Origin: Naematelia aurantialba
Lineage: Eukaryota > Basidiomycota > Tremellomycetes > Tremellales > Naemateliaceae
DNA length: 64,000 nt
Direction: 5' to 3'
Assembly (NCBI GenBank): GCA_021527695.1
Contig: JAKFAO010000009.1
Span: forward strand, 310,001-374,000
Each line of letters opens with the position of its first letter. The first letter of the stretch is position 1. Below the pieces are notes generated by a model, which was not told the origin of the DNA, did not search any database, and saw nothing but the letters and a program-made list of their open reading frames with translations. The position numbers and the translations under genes are program-made. Below, piece after piece: positions 55,423 to 64,000 of this stretch.

Positions 55423-57670
55423 ATGCAAGCCGTAACGTCCCATGAGAGCAAGAAATTCCCGGTGTGGCGGTCGACGAGCTGTGGAGCCCCGGACGGCAGT
55501 GGCCCGGGATTCGGTCCTCCCGGTCACCAGCTTTACCTGTTTGCCATCGTGGAACGAGTCACCAGTCGACGATATGACAGTAACTCGCTCGAGGATGGCG
55601 AGGGCGTGGGCAGAATGATTGCAAAACAGGGAACAGAGCTAGCTGGGCTGCTCGACCTACCTGGCGAGGTGGTCTCGCAGATAGCGACGTTTGTCCGGCG
55701 TCCGATCCCCGATCTTACACTGACCTCGTTTGATTAGGTACCTCCCGCTGTCCGAGGCGCTTTCTTTCCTGTCCCTTCACCCGTCCATTTTATCACTATG
55801 CAAGACGCACCACAACCCACTCGCTTCCCACATCGCAGCACTGGTACATGCTGGTCCGCCGTATCCGACCGTACTCGCCAAGCTTCCCTCTCTGCACCTG
55901 TACCTATCCGACGATGGCGGGCGGCTGTTCCTTCCCCTTCTGATTAGTGCGCGACCACGTTGGATACTCGAGCGGCTTGAGATCGGGCGTTGGAAGGAAC
56001 ATGTCTGGAAAGAAGCGTATGAGCGCCGCTTTCTTCCCAGCTGGAAGCGGTACAAACGAGAGGATGATTCCTGGCGAGCAGTGTTCTTGAGAATGCTAGG
56101 ACGCGTGGAGCATCGACACGAATCTTGTGCCCATGAAGAGGCCTGGACGGTCAGTCCACCCGTCTGGGACAGTAAACCGGGCTGAAGAGAGTAGCGCTTT
56201 GTGACTTTGCACCGGAACGGCTCCGCATCGATCAACCGCATCTATTCCCGCCTGTTTGATCCTTATGAGATATACGACGAGCTGAAGTCAGCCACCCATT
56301 CTTTTCCTGCTTTTGATGCTGACTGGTTCAGGCACCAGAACAACTTCTCCTCCGAGCCAACGCAGATCCGCGTGGTTCTACACCTGTCTGACGTCCGCAT
56401 CATCGCCGTGGGAGTGCTGTACGACCATCCGAGCCTCTTTGTTAATCCACACGCCCACCTTCTCCTCCATCCGCCCCTACTTCGCACTCCATCAGCACTC
56501 ACCGCCCCGCAGCAGATATTGGCATTCCACCCTGATCGGCGCATCAGTGATTTCAGTTCTTCCCTGCCTTCCACCGCCAGCAATGAGGCGTACTTTCCAC
56601 TTGTTCGGTCCATGTCCACCACCGGACCGGAGCATACGAGCTACGGGCTGACGGAAGGGCCGATGCCTCCACCGTCCCCGTCACTGCGGACCACCTTCGC
56701 CAAGGTCCTGCCAGGGCGGACCAGGCGTGCAGCAAGTGCCGGAGAAGGGTCTGAAGGGGGTCCATCTCGTTTCACCGCTGCGGTTACTAGGGTAAGAAGC
56801 AGGGAGGATGTGGAGTCAAGAAAGCGGACATGGAGCTTTGGAAGAACTCGGTCTGGCTCCACTACTGTTCAGGTCGTGGAATCGCAGGAGACTGCACCGA
56901 TCGATACAATTCTGTCGAGTCTGCCTGAAGCATCGTCATCGGATCTGTCTCCATCGAGTCCATCTGTTTCTGCTAGCGCAACAACATCAGCGCTGGCAAC
57001 ATCGCCCACAGCCGCGTCGTCAACATGGGCTTCGCTACCAGAACCACCATCATTCGTGCCTTCGCAACCTATTCCCCGCCGTCGTCTCCCATACACGCCT
57101 CTGCGCGAACCCCAGCCAGCTCCAGCATACCGCTTCTACCCCAACTATACGCCGGTCCCTACCGAAGGCTACGTGTCTACTACCGATACACGGGAGACAT
57201 TTCTGGAACAGCGGGACGGATTGCAATCGCTAAGCCCTACGACGGACTATATCTGGCCTGATGAGCAGAGGATGTGCGAAGTGGGTAGTGATGGAATACC
57301 GCGCCGCTGGGTTGGGCCGATGTTGTGCGTCACCCTTGTACACTCTTCCAAATCTTTTCCTTTCGGTTTCCTTGACTCCTTTCTACTGACTATCCTTCCA
57401 TTCTCTCGGAAAGAGCAGGCATGCTGATACTCAAGCAGGCTAATAGCTCAACTTCACCCAGTCGATCATCCCCACCCGACTCCACCAGGCATCAACACGT
57501 CCTTACCCTTTGAAGGTCCGAATGTCAGGTTGGGCGCTTTGGGTATGTACGCCAGTCTAGGGTTTGAGGACCTCGAGGTCATCGCTCCTTGGATTGAACT
57601 GAAGGCGGGAGGGGGAAATAGCGGAGAAGCCAGACGGGGAGGGTTGGGGTTCGACTCGGCTGATGTTTGA
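55423..57670 (+). CDS. F-box-like protein
   Basis: The N-terminal 80 residues are unremarkable. An F-box follows across an intron: GLLDLPGEVVSQIAT|YLPL then SEALSFLSLHPSILSLCKTH. The donor is the less usual GTTTGT (55689) and the acceptor is at 55736-55737, with branch ACTGAC. A helical region (RPRWILERLEIGRWKEHVWK) continues to AWT, then after another intron RFVTLHRNGSASINRIYSRL and FRHQNNFSSEPTQIRVVLHL. A Ser/Thr/Pro-rich disordered segment follows (TTFAKVLPGRTRRAASAGEG onward). The last exon, after a GTGCGT donor near 57324, ends GFDSADV with stop at 57668-57670. F-box proteins recruit substrates to SCF ubiquitin ligases; the substrate-binding part here matches no leucine-rich or WD repeat family that I recognise. 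Confidence 0.75.
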
Positions 57671-58316
57671 TATTCACCGGCTGCTCTTCTTCCAAGAATG
57701 TTCGCGGCTCTGACGCAGGATGCATGAGATCGATCTTCGGGCATGTTGAACATATTGTGCTGTGCTACAGTGGGAGTGACTGGCGAGTTGGGGTATCGTA
57801 AGACTGAGCAATCGGGACGAGTCCAAGAACACCGGAGGTCCGTGCGAAGGCGGTAGCTAAACCCTAGCGGCAAGAGTCTCAGATCGTGCCGCGTTTGTCT
57901 GTGTTTGTCGTCACGGCCTGGACTCAATACCCCTTTCTGCAGCGGTAGGACCGAGCGGACGAACGAACACCCATTCCCAACCCTCGGGGAACTAGCAGTC
58001 GGGATTCTCGCCGACGGCATCCCCGGGCTCTCGAGCTTAGTAACCCCGTGGATTGGGTTCTGAGATCTATTGTATTCATTCTCGCGACCTTTATATGCAA
58101 ATTCTTCTGGTCAAATTCTTCTGGAGATCAGTGACATGGGCTGCAAAGCTGCAAACTTCTGCGCAGAATTCTTGGACGAAACATGGACAAGTGGCGATTG
58201 AGACTCAGTCACGCCAGACTCGGGGACATAAAGCGGGGTGTATTTTGGGCGTATTGGGGGCGTGGCGCACTACCCTACTTGCAGAACGAAACCACACAAG
58301 GTCACCGACTCCCATC
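57671..58316. other. Intergenic region upstream of the unknown gene at 58.3 kb
   Basis: About 645 bases between two plus-strand genes. A reading frame is open from 58053 into the downstream gene but looks non-conserved in this part. TTCTTCTGGTCAAATTCTTCTGG near 58100 is a short direct repeat. No other gene is seen. Confidence 0.4.
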
Positions 58317-59069
58317 ATGCAAGGAACGAAGAGAACGATTGGAAGTGCCAAAGAATATCGAGCGTACATGGAAGAGAAGAGGAGAGCAAATGCACCAAGA
58401 GCAGCCGAAGCGGCATCTACAGCCGCCGCTGAAACCTCAGCTGCACCCGCAGCTGCATCTACCATCGGGATCTGGCTGGATGCGAAGGCGTCCCTCGGCA
58501 CGGTTTTCTTCGACTTGCTCACGACGAAAATTGAGAGAGAGGCAGGCGATGGCAGCTGGAGCCTCACATACTTCAACACCGACCCAGATAACACCAACCC
58601 ACAAGGCAAGAAGAGCACTACTACAGGTGAGAACTTCTTGGTTCGGGAGTTCCGCCATACTCTCTGGTGGGATGGCGCGCACGTCCCAACCCACGCACAG
58701 TTTACGCTGTGCGCCAGCTTCCGCAGCGTACATCAGGCGTTCGTCGTCTCTGCGGCGTCATTCATTCCTGCGTCGGGACTGGCAACGGAGCCGGAATTTC
58801 GCCGGCTGAACGAAGCTACAGCAAGCGCCATTGACGACTCGATTAACCGGGGCGATTCGACGTTCATGTTCAACAGAGCACCTTATAGTGGAAACGAGGG
58901 TTTCGACTATCTCACAGTCAAGACCAGGGAACCTGCAAGGAACAGTGGAAAGAGTGACGCCAACATCTTCCAGCCCTTGATGACAGCAGTCGTCCCCGGA
59001 ACGCTTGTCAACTTCTCCGGCGACACAAGACCGGCTACCGCCCTTGTTTCGTTGATGATAGCCATCTGA
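58317..59069 (+). CDS. Uncharacterised intronless protein, about 250 residues
   Basis: I do not recognise this protein. From ATG 58317 it begins MQGTKRTIGSAKEYRAYMEE, a charged helix, then an Ala-rich linker and an apparently folded domain: STIGIWLDAKASLGTVFFDL, GSWSLTYFNTDPDNTNPQGK, NFLVREFRHTLWWDGAHVPT and HAQFTLCASFRSVHQAFVVS. The alternating hydrophobic pattern suggests beta strands. The same frame is open upstream to 58053, adding 88 residues, so the start could be earlier. No introns, signal peptide or membrane span. Probably lineage-specific. Confidence 0.62.
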   Translation: MQGTKRTIGSAKEYRAYMEEKRRANAPRAAEAASTAAAETSAAPAAASTIGIWLDAKASLGTVFFDLLTTKIEREAGDGSWSLTYFNTDPDNTNPQGKKSTTTGENFLVREFRHTLWWDGAHVPTHAQFTLCASFRSVHQAFVVSAASFIPASGLATEPEFRRLNEATASAIDDSINRGDSTFMFNRAPYSGNEGFDYLTVKTREPARNSGKSDANIFQPLMTAVVPGTLVNFSGDTRPATALVSLMIAI

Positions 59070-59371
59070 ACAGCTTTATCAGGGTGTGAGCGGCGGTCGG
59101 CGGGAACTGTCAGTGAGGGAGCGTACATGGAATGCATAAACTTGCTGCAAGAGCTGGAACGAGACACATCCACTGTCGCCACATCCTGTCGGGTTTTAAC
59201 CTCCTGCTTCTTTCTGCCGCAATAGAAGAGCCGTTTATAGTCAGAAGATTTAGAGGACACATTGCATGCATTCACACCTTGCGTCTCCTCGCCCGTCGCC
59301 CTGCCAGGTACCTGAGCGTGTCCATCAAGGACCGAGCTCTCCTCCCCAGACGGTCTCCCGGCAGTGTTGCC
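59070..59371. other. Convergent intergenic region
   Basis: About 300 bases between the stop at 59069 and the opposing stop at 59372. No motif or gene is recognisable. Confidence 0.45.
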
Positions 59372-61649
59372 TTAGTCTTCAAAGCTGAGTCGGACCTTGT
59401 CTCGTTTGCAAGATTTGAGATCCGTCTTTCCCTCCGTGGAGCTCTTAGAAGGGTCTGAGAGTAACTCAGCAGTTCCGCCTGCTGCTGATGGTCTGGAACT
59501 ATGTGTCTTCGTGGGCGAGACTTGATGCGTAAACTGCACCGAAGCGCCGTGTCGATGGGCCCATTTCGACGGCCGGCCATCCGTCGCCACCCTCGCCTTC
59601 CCACCGTCAGCACCATTGGTTATCCCAGAAACATGCGGTCCCTTCGCAGGACTGGAATGGGTGGCGTTATCGGTACGGTTCAACAGCAGCCCAACTAGAT
59701 TCACGCCGGACTCGGACCCAGAGAACGCGGTGGGAGACGGCGTGTCACTGATGGTCGTCGCTTCGAATTGGCCGATTGTAGAACCTTGGCGATCCGTGAA
59801 GACAACTGCGGGCTCACTACTCTGGTGAATCTGACCCGAAGAAGTCGATGATGTGGCCAGGCTTGACGGCACGACTGACTGTGAGGACGAGTTGCCATCC
59901 TGGGTGGTTGACCTGTGCAAAGTGACGCTCTCAGTCTCAGCGCTTCTAACCTCACTGACTGAACTGGAGGACGTTTGATTGGCCGCGACAGCGGACAGAT
60001 GAGAGATTTTTGACGCGCTTTCTGGTGGGTCAGGCTGTAACGATGAGGGTGATTCGGAAATCGTCTCGGTGATTGCTGGAGCGACTGAAGACGCCGAATC
60101 GGAGCCGGAAGTAGATGAAGTTGGCGATGGACTGTGCGCTATAGTCGAGGACGAGGTTTGATTCTTTGCCGTCGCGGCAGAGCCGCTGCTTGCGAGTTTG
60201 TCTGTAAGGCCGACTGACGAATTGTTTCCCTTCAGTAGGGATGAGTCGGATTGAGAAGGAGACTCAGATGTTGTGCTGTTATCAGATGTTCTCGAGACAG
60301 AAGCGGGCTGCGGCGAGCTTGAGTTGTTTTGAAAGTTTGGTGTGGTTGTGGAAACGGGCGCTTTAACCATCACACTAGGAAGAGTCGATGACGAAGTTGA
60401 AGGAGAGTCTTCGGTGGTCGAATTCAATCCACTTGAAGAAACAGTGGGGGACGGGGAAGGGAATTGGCCAGAGGGAGTAGGGGCCTCCGATGGAAAATCA
60501 TTGCCAGTGGCGGCCGAACCATCAGAATCGATCTCGGTCCCAGAATCGATCCCGGTGGCATTGGAGGAAAGGACGCTCGAGGTGGTGGAGGAAACAGTCG
60601 GTGTAGTATCATTCTCAGGAGCTACCCCGGCTACCATTGAGGAGGTGGCATCTGAATCAGTGGCCGACACCGAAGATCCGGAGAGCGAAGTGTCGGACGC
60701 ACTCGGGCTCAAAGTCGCCAATGTTGAAGTAGAATCGGAAAGAACGACAGCCGACGTTGAAAGAGAGGAAGTCGGAGTTGCTGCGGATTGGGTAGATTCC
60801 GCCGTCAGAAATGAGGTATTAGTGGACCAAGATGAGGAAGAAGCGGAAGACGAAGATGGCGGCGGTGGTGGCGAGACAGTAGAAGGGTCAAGCGGAAGCA
60901 AGGACGGGCCAGATGGGAAGAATGCGGATGTCGAATTAGCCACATCGGATGTGGTTGTCGAGGGAAGAACGGCACTGTCGGTACTAGTGGTCAAGGCGGA
61001 GGTCGTGGAGGCTGTCGAGTTGCCCAGGGTTATTGAAGTTGTCCAAGACCCGTCATCGCTGCCGAGCGCGTAGGGATCGGGAAGCAGGAGTCCCACAGCT
61101 AGAAGCGTCGCATCAGAGCCACTGTACCAAAGCATCAGCGACTCTCCTCCTTGCAGTAGAATCGCTGGAGGGGGCGTACCATAGGATTGCCTGGTACGTG
61201 GTGGGATCCAGCAGGACTCCGCCGGCTGTATCATCATAGAGCTCATTCGGGTCGGTTTTCCCCCACTGAAGCGTCCTTCCGAGGAGGTACATTGCCTGCA
61301 TCTGCGACAGACTCATCACGCAGCCGGCTTGCGCCTTTGCCGGCGTAGTCCCACTGACCGAGGAGACTTGGCCATAGATTGCCAGGCTCGATGCCGATCC
61401 GTCCCCGGAGGACGTCAGGGGCCAGCTGAAAGTCAAGCTTCCGTTGGTGCCGGGTATCGCTGCGGTGTTTGGGCAGATAGGTGTCATACTCGTGAGCGTT
61501 TCGGGTCCGTTCAGAGATGCAACTTGGGCGACGATGATACAACCTGAGTGAGAGTCGCCGTCCGAAGGAGGCGTAGCGGAGATGGTGATCGTACCAGAAG
61601 ATTGGGCAAGGGCCCTCGCCAGAAACGGGAGGAGGTAGTATGGGAACAT
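59372..61649 (-). CDS. Secreted Ser/Thr-rich (mucin-like) protein
   Basis: The start at 61647-61649 gives a signal peptide (MFPYYLLPFLARALAQ). An N-terminal globular domain of about 150 residues follows, with paired cysteines (HSGCIIVAQVASLNGPETLT, PICPNTAAIPG, AGCVMSLSQMQAMYLLGRTL). One intron (GTACGC to GGTACAG, with branch GCTGATGC) joins QAILC to GSDATLLAVGLLLPDPYAL. Beyond this lie about 500 residues dominated by Ser, Thr, Pro and Asn, a probable O-mannosylated stalk, ending in a charged tail (SCKRDKVRLSFED). No terminal hydrophobic segment for a GPI anchor or membrane span is visible, so it is either fully secreted or a last exon is missing. Similar signal-peptide plus S/T stalk proteins are common cell-wall or capsule-associated proteins in basidiomycetes. 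Confidence 0.75.
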
Positions 61650-62506
61650 GCCGGTGAAAAGAATGTGCTAAGGATGTTGTCCTTCAATGACGTTACGTGG
61701 TAGGGATATGGAGGAAGAGGTAGGTGGTAGGGATACCAGAAAGAGGGTTGGTAGGGAAATACGAGAAAGGTTGCAGGGAGATGCTCGTGAGGAACAGGAG
61801 ACTTATGCTGCCTGCTGATGGCCAGGCAAAGGCAGGAGTAGCGCTTGTGATTGGAGTCTGAAAGGATCCTCGAGAAGACAGGCCGAGGCGATAACAAAGG
61901 AAAACATGCGCCCAGGAGCCTTTGCACATCGAAAGCTACGGCTGCTAGCTAACAAGGTCGGCGCGATCGAAGACGGCTTCTCGCCACTTTCTTTTACTTG
62001 GTTCAAGAGAAGGATCTTGACCTGAAGCATTTCAGTTTGTTGGGAACTTGGGAACTCGCAATAGAGGTAATTGATAAGATATATCGACCCCAACGCTAAT
62101 GCAGCATGGATAAATATGTTAGAAGGGACATACAGAGACGGCAGTTACTTCTTGCCAAAGTGCATGGGCTCAGGGAAGGGAACCTTCTGTAAAACATCCC
62201 AGGATCCTCCTGGTGACATGAAGGTTTCAGTTGTCACAAGGCTTCCATGACGTTCGGCTTCAGCATGGAGAAACCGCCAATATCGGCTACTTTCCACGTA
62301 CAGAAGGCATGCCTTCAGTCTGGCATGTCGCGGGGACCTCTTGAGGACAGCAATCGCCGAGGAAACTGACCTTTGTCTGTTTTGGCGTTTCGACTGACCG
62401 TTTAGTAGACTCTGAACCGAGCTCCCTTATGTCACTGCAGAAGATAAAACCGTATCGCGTGGACGTAGTCGCTTTGTGTTATCGACTTTACCCACTTTCG
62501 TCTATC
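61650..62506. promoter_or_regulatory. Divergent promoter region, 850 bp
   Basis: This region lies between the secreted-protein start (minus) and the unknown gene starting at 62507 (plus). A GGTAGGGATA repeat occurs near 61696-61735 in the leader of the secreted protein. No further gene is recognised. An in-frame ATG at 62429 could lengthen the downstream protein. Confidence 0.45.
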
Positions 62507-63592
62507 ATGCCGAGCTCGGGCGTGATTGCAAACCTACTCACCATCCAGTCAGAGACCGTCCTTCAACGGCTAGATGAGTGGGATCGAGCGACAACTCGCC
62601 CGTTGTCCTTCCACTCCGATGGGGATTGTGATGCACCGCAGCTGGTACTGGATGTTGCTCTGAAAACAATTTTTGAAAACGGTTATGAGCTCCCGACTGT
62701 TGCTCGATTGACGCTTGATGTGATTGGCGTTGTCATAGACCCAGACCGATCAGACCGAGCGTTCGTTACCGACGGTCTGCGATTCCAGCCTCCTCCCAGC
62801 CGAACAGATATCAAGGCTGCTGTATTAGGTATGATAAATTCGATCTCACCCGATACACAGATCCACTTTAACAACGATCGCACAGACTGCGTCCTGGAGA
62901 CAACCAGCATCGGAGGGCTTGCTTTGGTCCATGGAAGTGGCCAACCACAATTTCAAGCAAATCTTGAGCTGGGCCTATTCGTGTCCCAAAAGGAGTTGAG
63001 GAGGGCTCTGAATACTGTTGAGCTAACTGAGGCAGAAAGCGAAACGGCAGGGGACCAAGCATTGTTGACTGAGAATGTGTATTCTCAACAGGTTTCTTCT
63101 CCGCCACAACTTTTGGAGGAGAACGACGCCGACGACGAACACGAGTATCTCACAGAGACCGAATTTGCGTCTTTGAGCCATGCAGAGTGGGGACCAAACT
63201 TGGGAGCAAGTGCTGAAAACCCAACAGGCTTGGAATATGTATTGGACGATGGGTGGGTTGTAAATCGGACCGAGGCGGCTAACAGGGAGCGGCGAGTCCT
63301 AAGCGAGGGAAGCGGGAATTTGAGTCCAGCTGAAGTGGCCAGCGGTTCTCTCCATGCAGCCGACAGGGCCCACGATCATTTGAATACCTCTGAAGGAGGA
63401 ACTGATGATGAAGACGACAATGAGAGTTCGGAGTACGCTGCAGAGCCTGAATTTGGTTCGGGGCAAGATCAATTGAGCGAAATGGTGGCTAGGTTTCAGC
63501 GTGTTTTTGATACTCGACTGGACGACCTCGACAGCCGCTTGGACGATTTGGATACTGACATGTCAAATCTAGAGAGGTCGGTGGGTTCATAG
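62507..63592 (+). CDS. Uncharacterised intronless acidic protein with C-terminal coiled coil
   Basis: From ATG 62507 the protein (about 361 residues) starts MPSSGVIANLLTIQSETVLQ. The N-terminal half looks folded (LVLDVALKTIFENGYELPTV, ARLTLDVIGVVIDPDRSD, DTQIHFNNDRTDCVLETTSI). The second half is highly acidic and disordered (GTDDEDDNESSEYAAEPEFG) and ends in heptad-like repeats, FDTRLDDLDSRLDDLDTDMS, a likely short coiled coil. No known domain, no intron, no signal peptide. The frame is open to an ATG at 62429, adding 26 residues. Probably lineage-specific. An oligomerisation role for the tail is inference. Confidence 0.65.
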   Translation: MPSSGVIANLLTIQSETVLQRLDEWDRATTRPLSFHSDGDCDAPQLVLDVALKTIFENGYELPTVARLTLDVIGVVIDPDRSDRAFVTDGLRFQPPPSRTDIKAAVLGMINSISPDTQIHFNNDRTDCVLETTSIGGLALVHGSGQPQFQANLELGLFVSQKELRRALNTVELTEAESETAGDQALLTENVYSQQVSSPPQLLEENDADDEHEYLTETEFASLSHAEWGPNLGASAENPTGLEYVLDDGWVVNRTEAANRERRVLSEGSGNLSPAEVASGSLHAADRAHDHLNTSEGGTDDEDDNESSEYAAEPEFGSGQDQLSEMVARFQRVFDTRLDDLDSRLDDLDTDMSNLERSVGS

Positions 63593-64000
63593 AAGCAGAC
63601 ATCCACACGAGGTCGACTTAGAGCCGATAGTACCATGCAGTGGTGTCCAATAAGTCCATTTCGGGTGACACGGTGAGCTATCCTGGGATCTTGATCTGTG
63701 CTTCTGAGGTCGTATCCCCACACATACGGGACGGGGGCAACAAGACGAGTCCATCAATGTGACACCAGGGCCCAGCCTATAGCACATTGAGCTACTAATT
63801 GCAAGGTGGTAATCAGTGTTCGTGGGTCTTGAGAATGCGCATACTCCTTCGAGCGGACGTTCAATTTCTAGCAGGCCAGTTCGGCCATTCCGGTGCCTTG
63901 TCCGATCCTTGTGCAGATCGGTCACCCTCTCAGCCTGGTGTTAGTAAGCCGTCACCGAGTCGCTAGGGTAAGCAGAATTCAAAGAGGGTTCTTTCTTTGG
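63593..64000. other. Right-edge non-coding stretch
   Basis: About 400 bases after the last stop codon. I see no recognisable exon or RNA gene. It may be a 3' flank or the promoter of a gene beyond the window. Confidence 0.45.

Noticed and set aside
60342..61073. Plus-strand open frame of 243 codons rich in Val/Glu
   Set aside because: It is the mirror of Ser/Thr codons of the secreted mucin-like protein, with no independent motif.
1..64000. tRNA and rRNA genes
   Set aside because: Searching by eye for box A/box B (GGTTCGA) and paired acceptor stems gave only matches inside coding exons (for example near 57647). A tRNAscan-SE and Infernal run would be decisive.
1..64000. Transposons or retroelements
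   Set aside because: No reverse transcriptase, integrase or transposase motif, no long terminal repeats and no long inverted repeats were seen on either strand.

Overview
The window is nuclear DNA of a basidiomycete fungus, most likely a tremellomycete-type yeast (Cryptococcus/Tremella relatives). This is inferred from GC-rich compact genes, many short GT-AG introns (about 40-90 nt) with CTGAC/CTGAT-like branch points just before the acceptor, a PriB-like Zn2Cys6 regulator, and the overall protein character. No species can be named from sequence alone.

Layout, left to right. The left edge cuts an M16 metalloprotease (STE23/insulysin) with only its N-terminus present. It is followed by RTC1/WDR24 (SEACAT complex), a TBC-domain protein, RPB6, an HSV2-type PROPPIN, the large UTP10/HEATR1 gene, PKR1 (V-ATPase assembly), LIN1/CD2BP2 (GYF), a ZIP zinc transporter and a PPX1-type exopolyphosphatase (DHH). 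Next comes a protein joining a His-rich tail, a GNAT acetyltransferase and a MYND zinc finger, then mitochondrial ATM1, a Zn2Cys6 transcription factor and TRM5. From about 43.3 to 47.1 kb lie two unrecognised genes and a non-coding stretch with a duplicated hairpin. Then come a Ser/Thr-rich single-pass membrane protein, mitochondrial MDH1, SDH2 and PAM17, and an F-box-like protein. The right end (57.7-64 kb) holds two more unrecognised intron-poor genes and a long secreted Ser/Thr-rich protein.

Most genes are conserved housekeeping genes, packed as divergent pairs (RTC1/TBC, RPB6/PROPPIN, UTP10/PKR1, LIN1/ZIP, ATM1/TF, PAM17/F-box) or convergent pairs (PROPPIN/UTP10, PKR1/LIN1, TF/TRM5). I see no biosynthetic cluster or defence-like operon, and no transposon. 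A loose theme is mitochondrial function (ATM1, MDH1, SDH2, PAM17) plus nutrient, TORC1 and vacuole biology (RTC1, PROPPIN, PKR1, zinc transport, polyphosphate), but adjacency alone is weak evidence of cooperation.

The most unusual points are: the in-frame GNAT-MYND fusion; a TBC domain that lacks the arginine finger and whose glutamine finger depends on a possible GC-AG intron; exactly phased or tandem short repeats in introns and a 5' leader (RPB6, PKR1); a possible membrane anchor on the exopolyphosphatase; an insertion splitting the RTC1 zinc domain; and the orphan genes at 43-46 kb and 58-63.6 kb. All exon boundaries were read by eye from splice signals and reading frame and have not been tested against transcripts.
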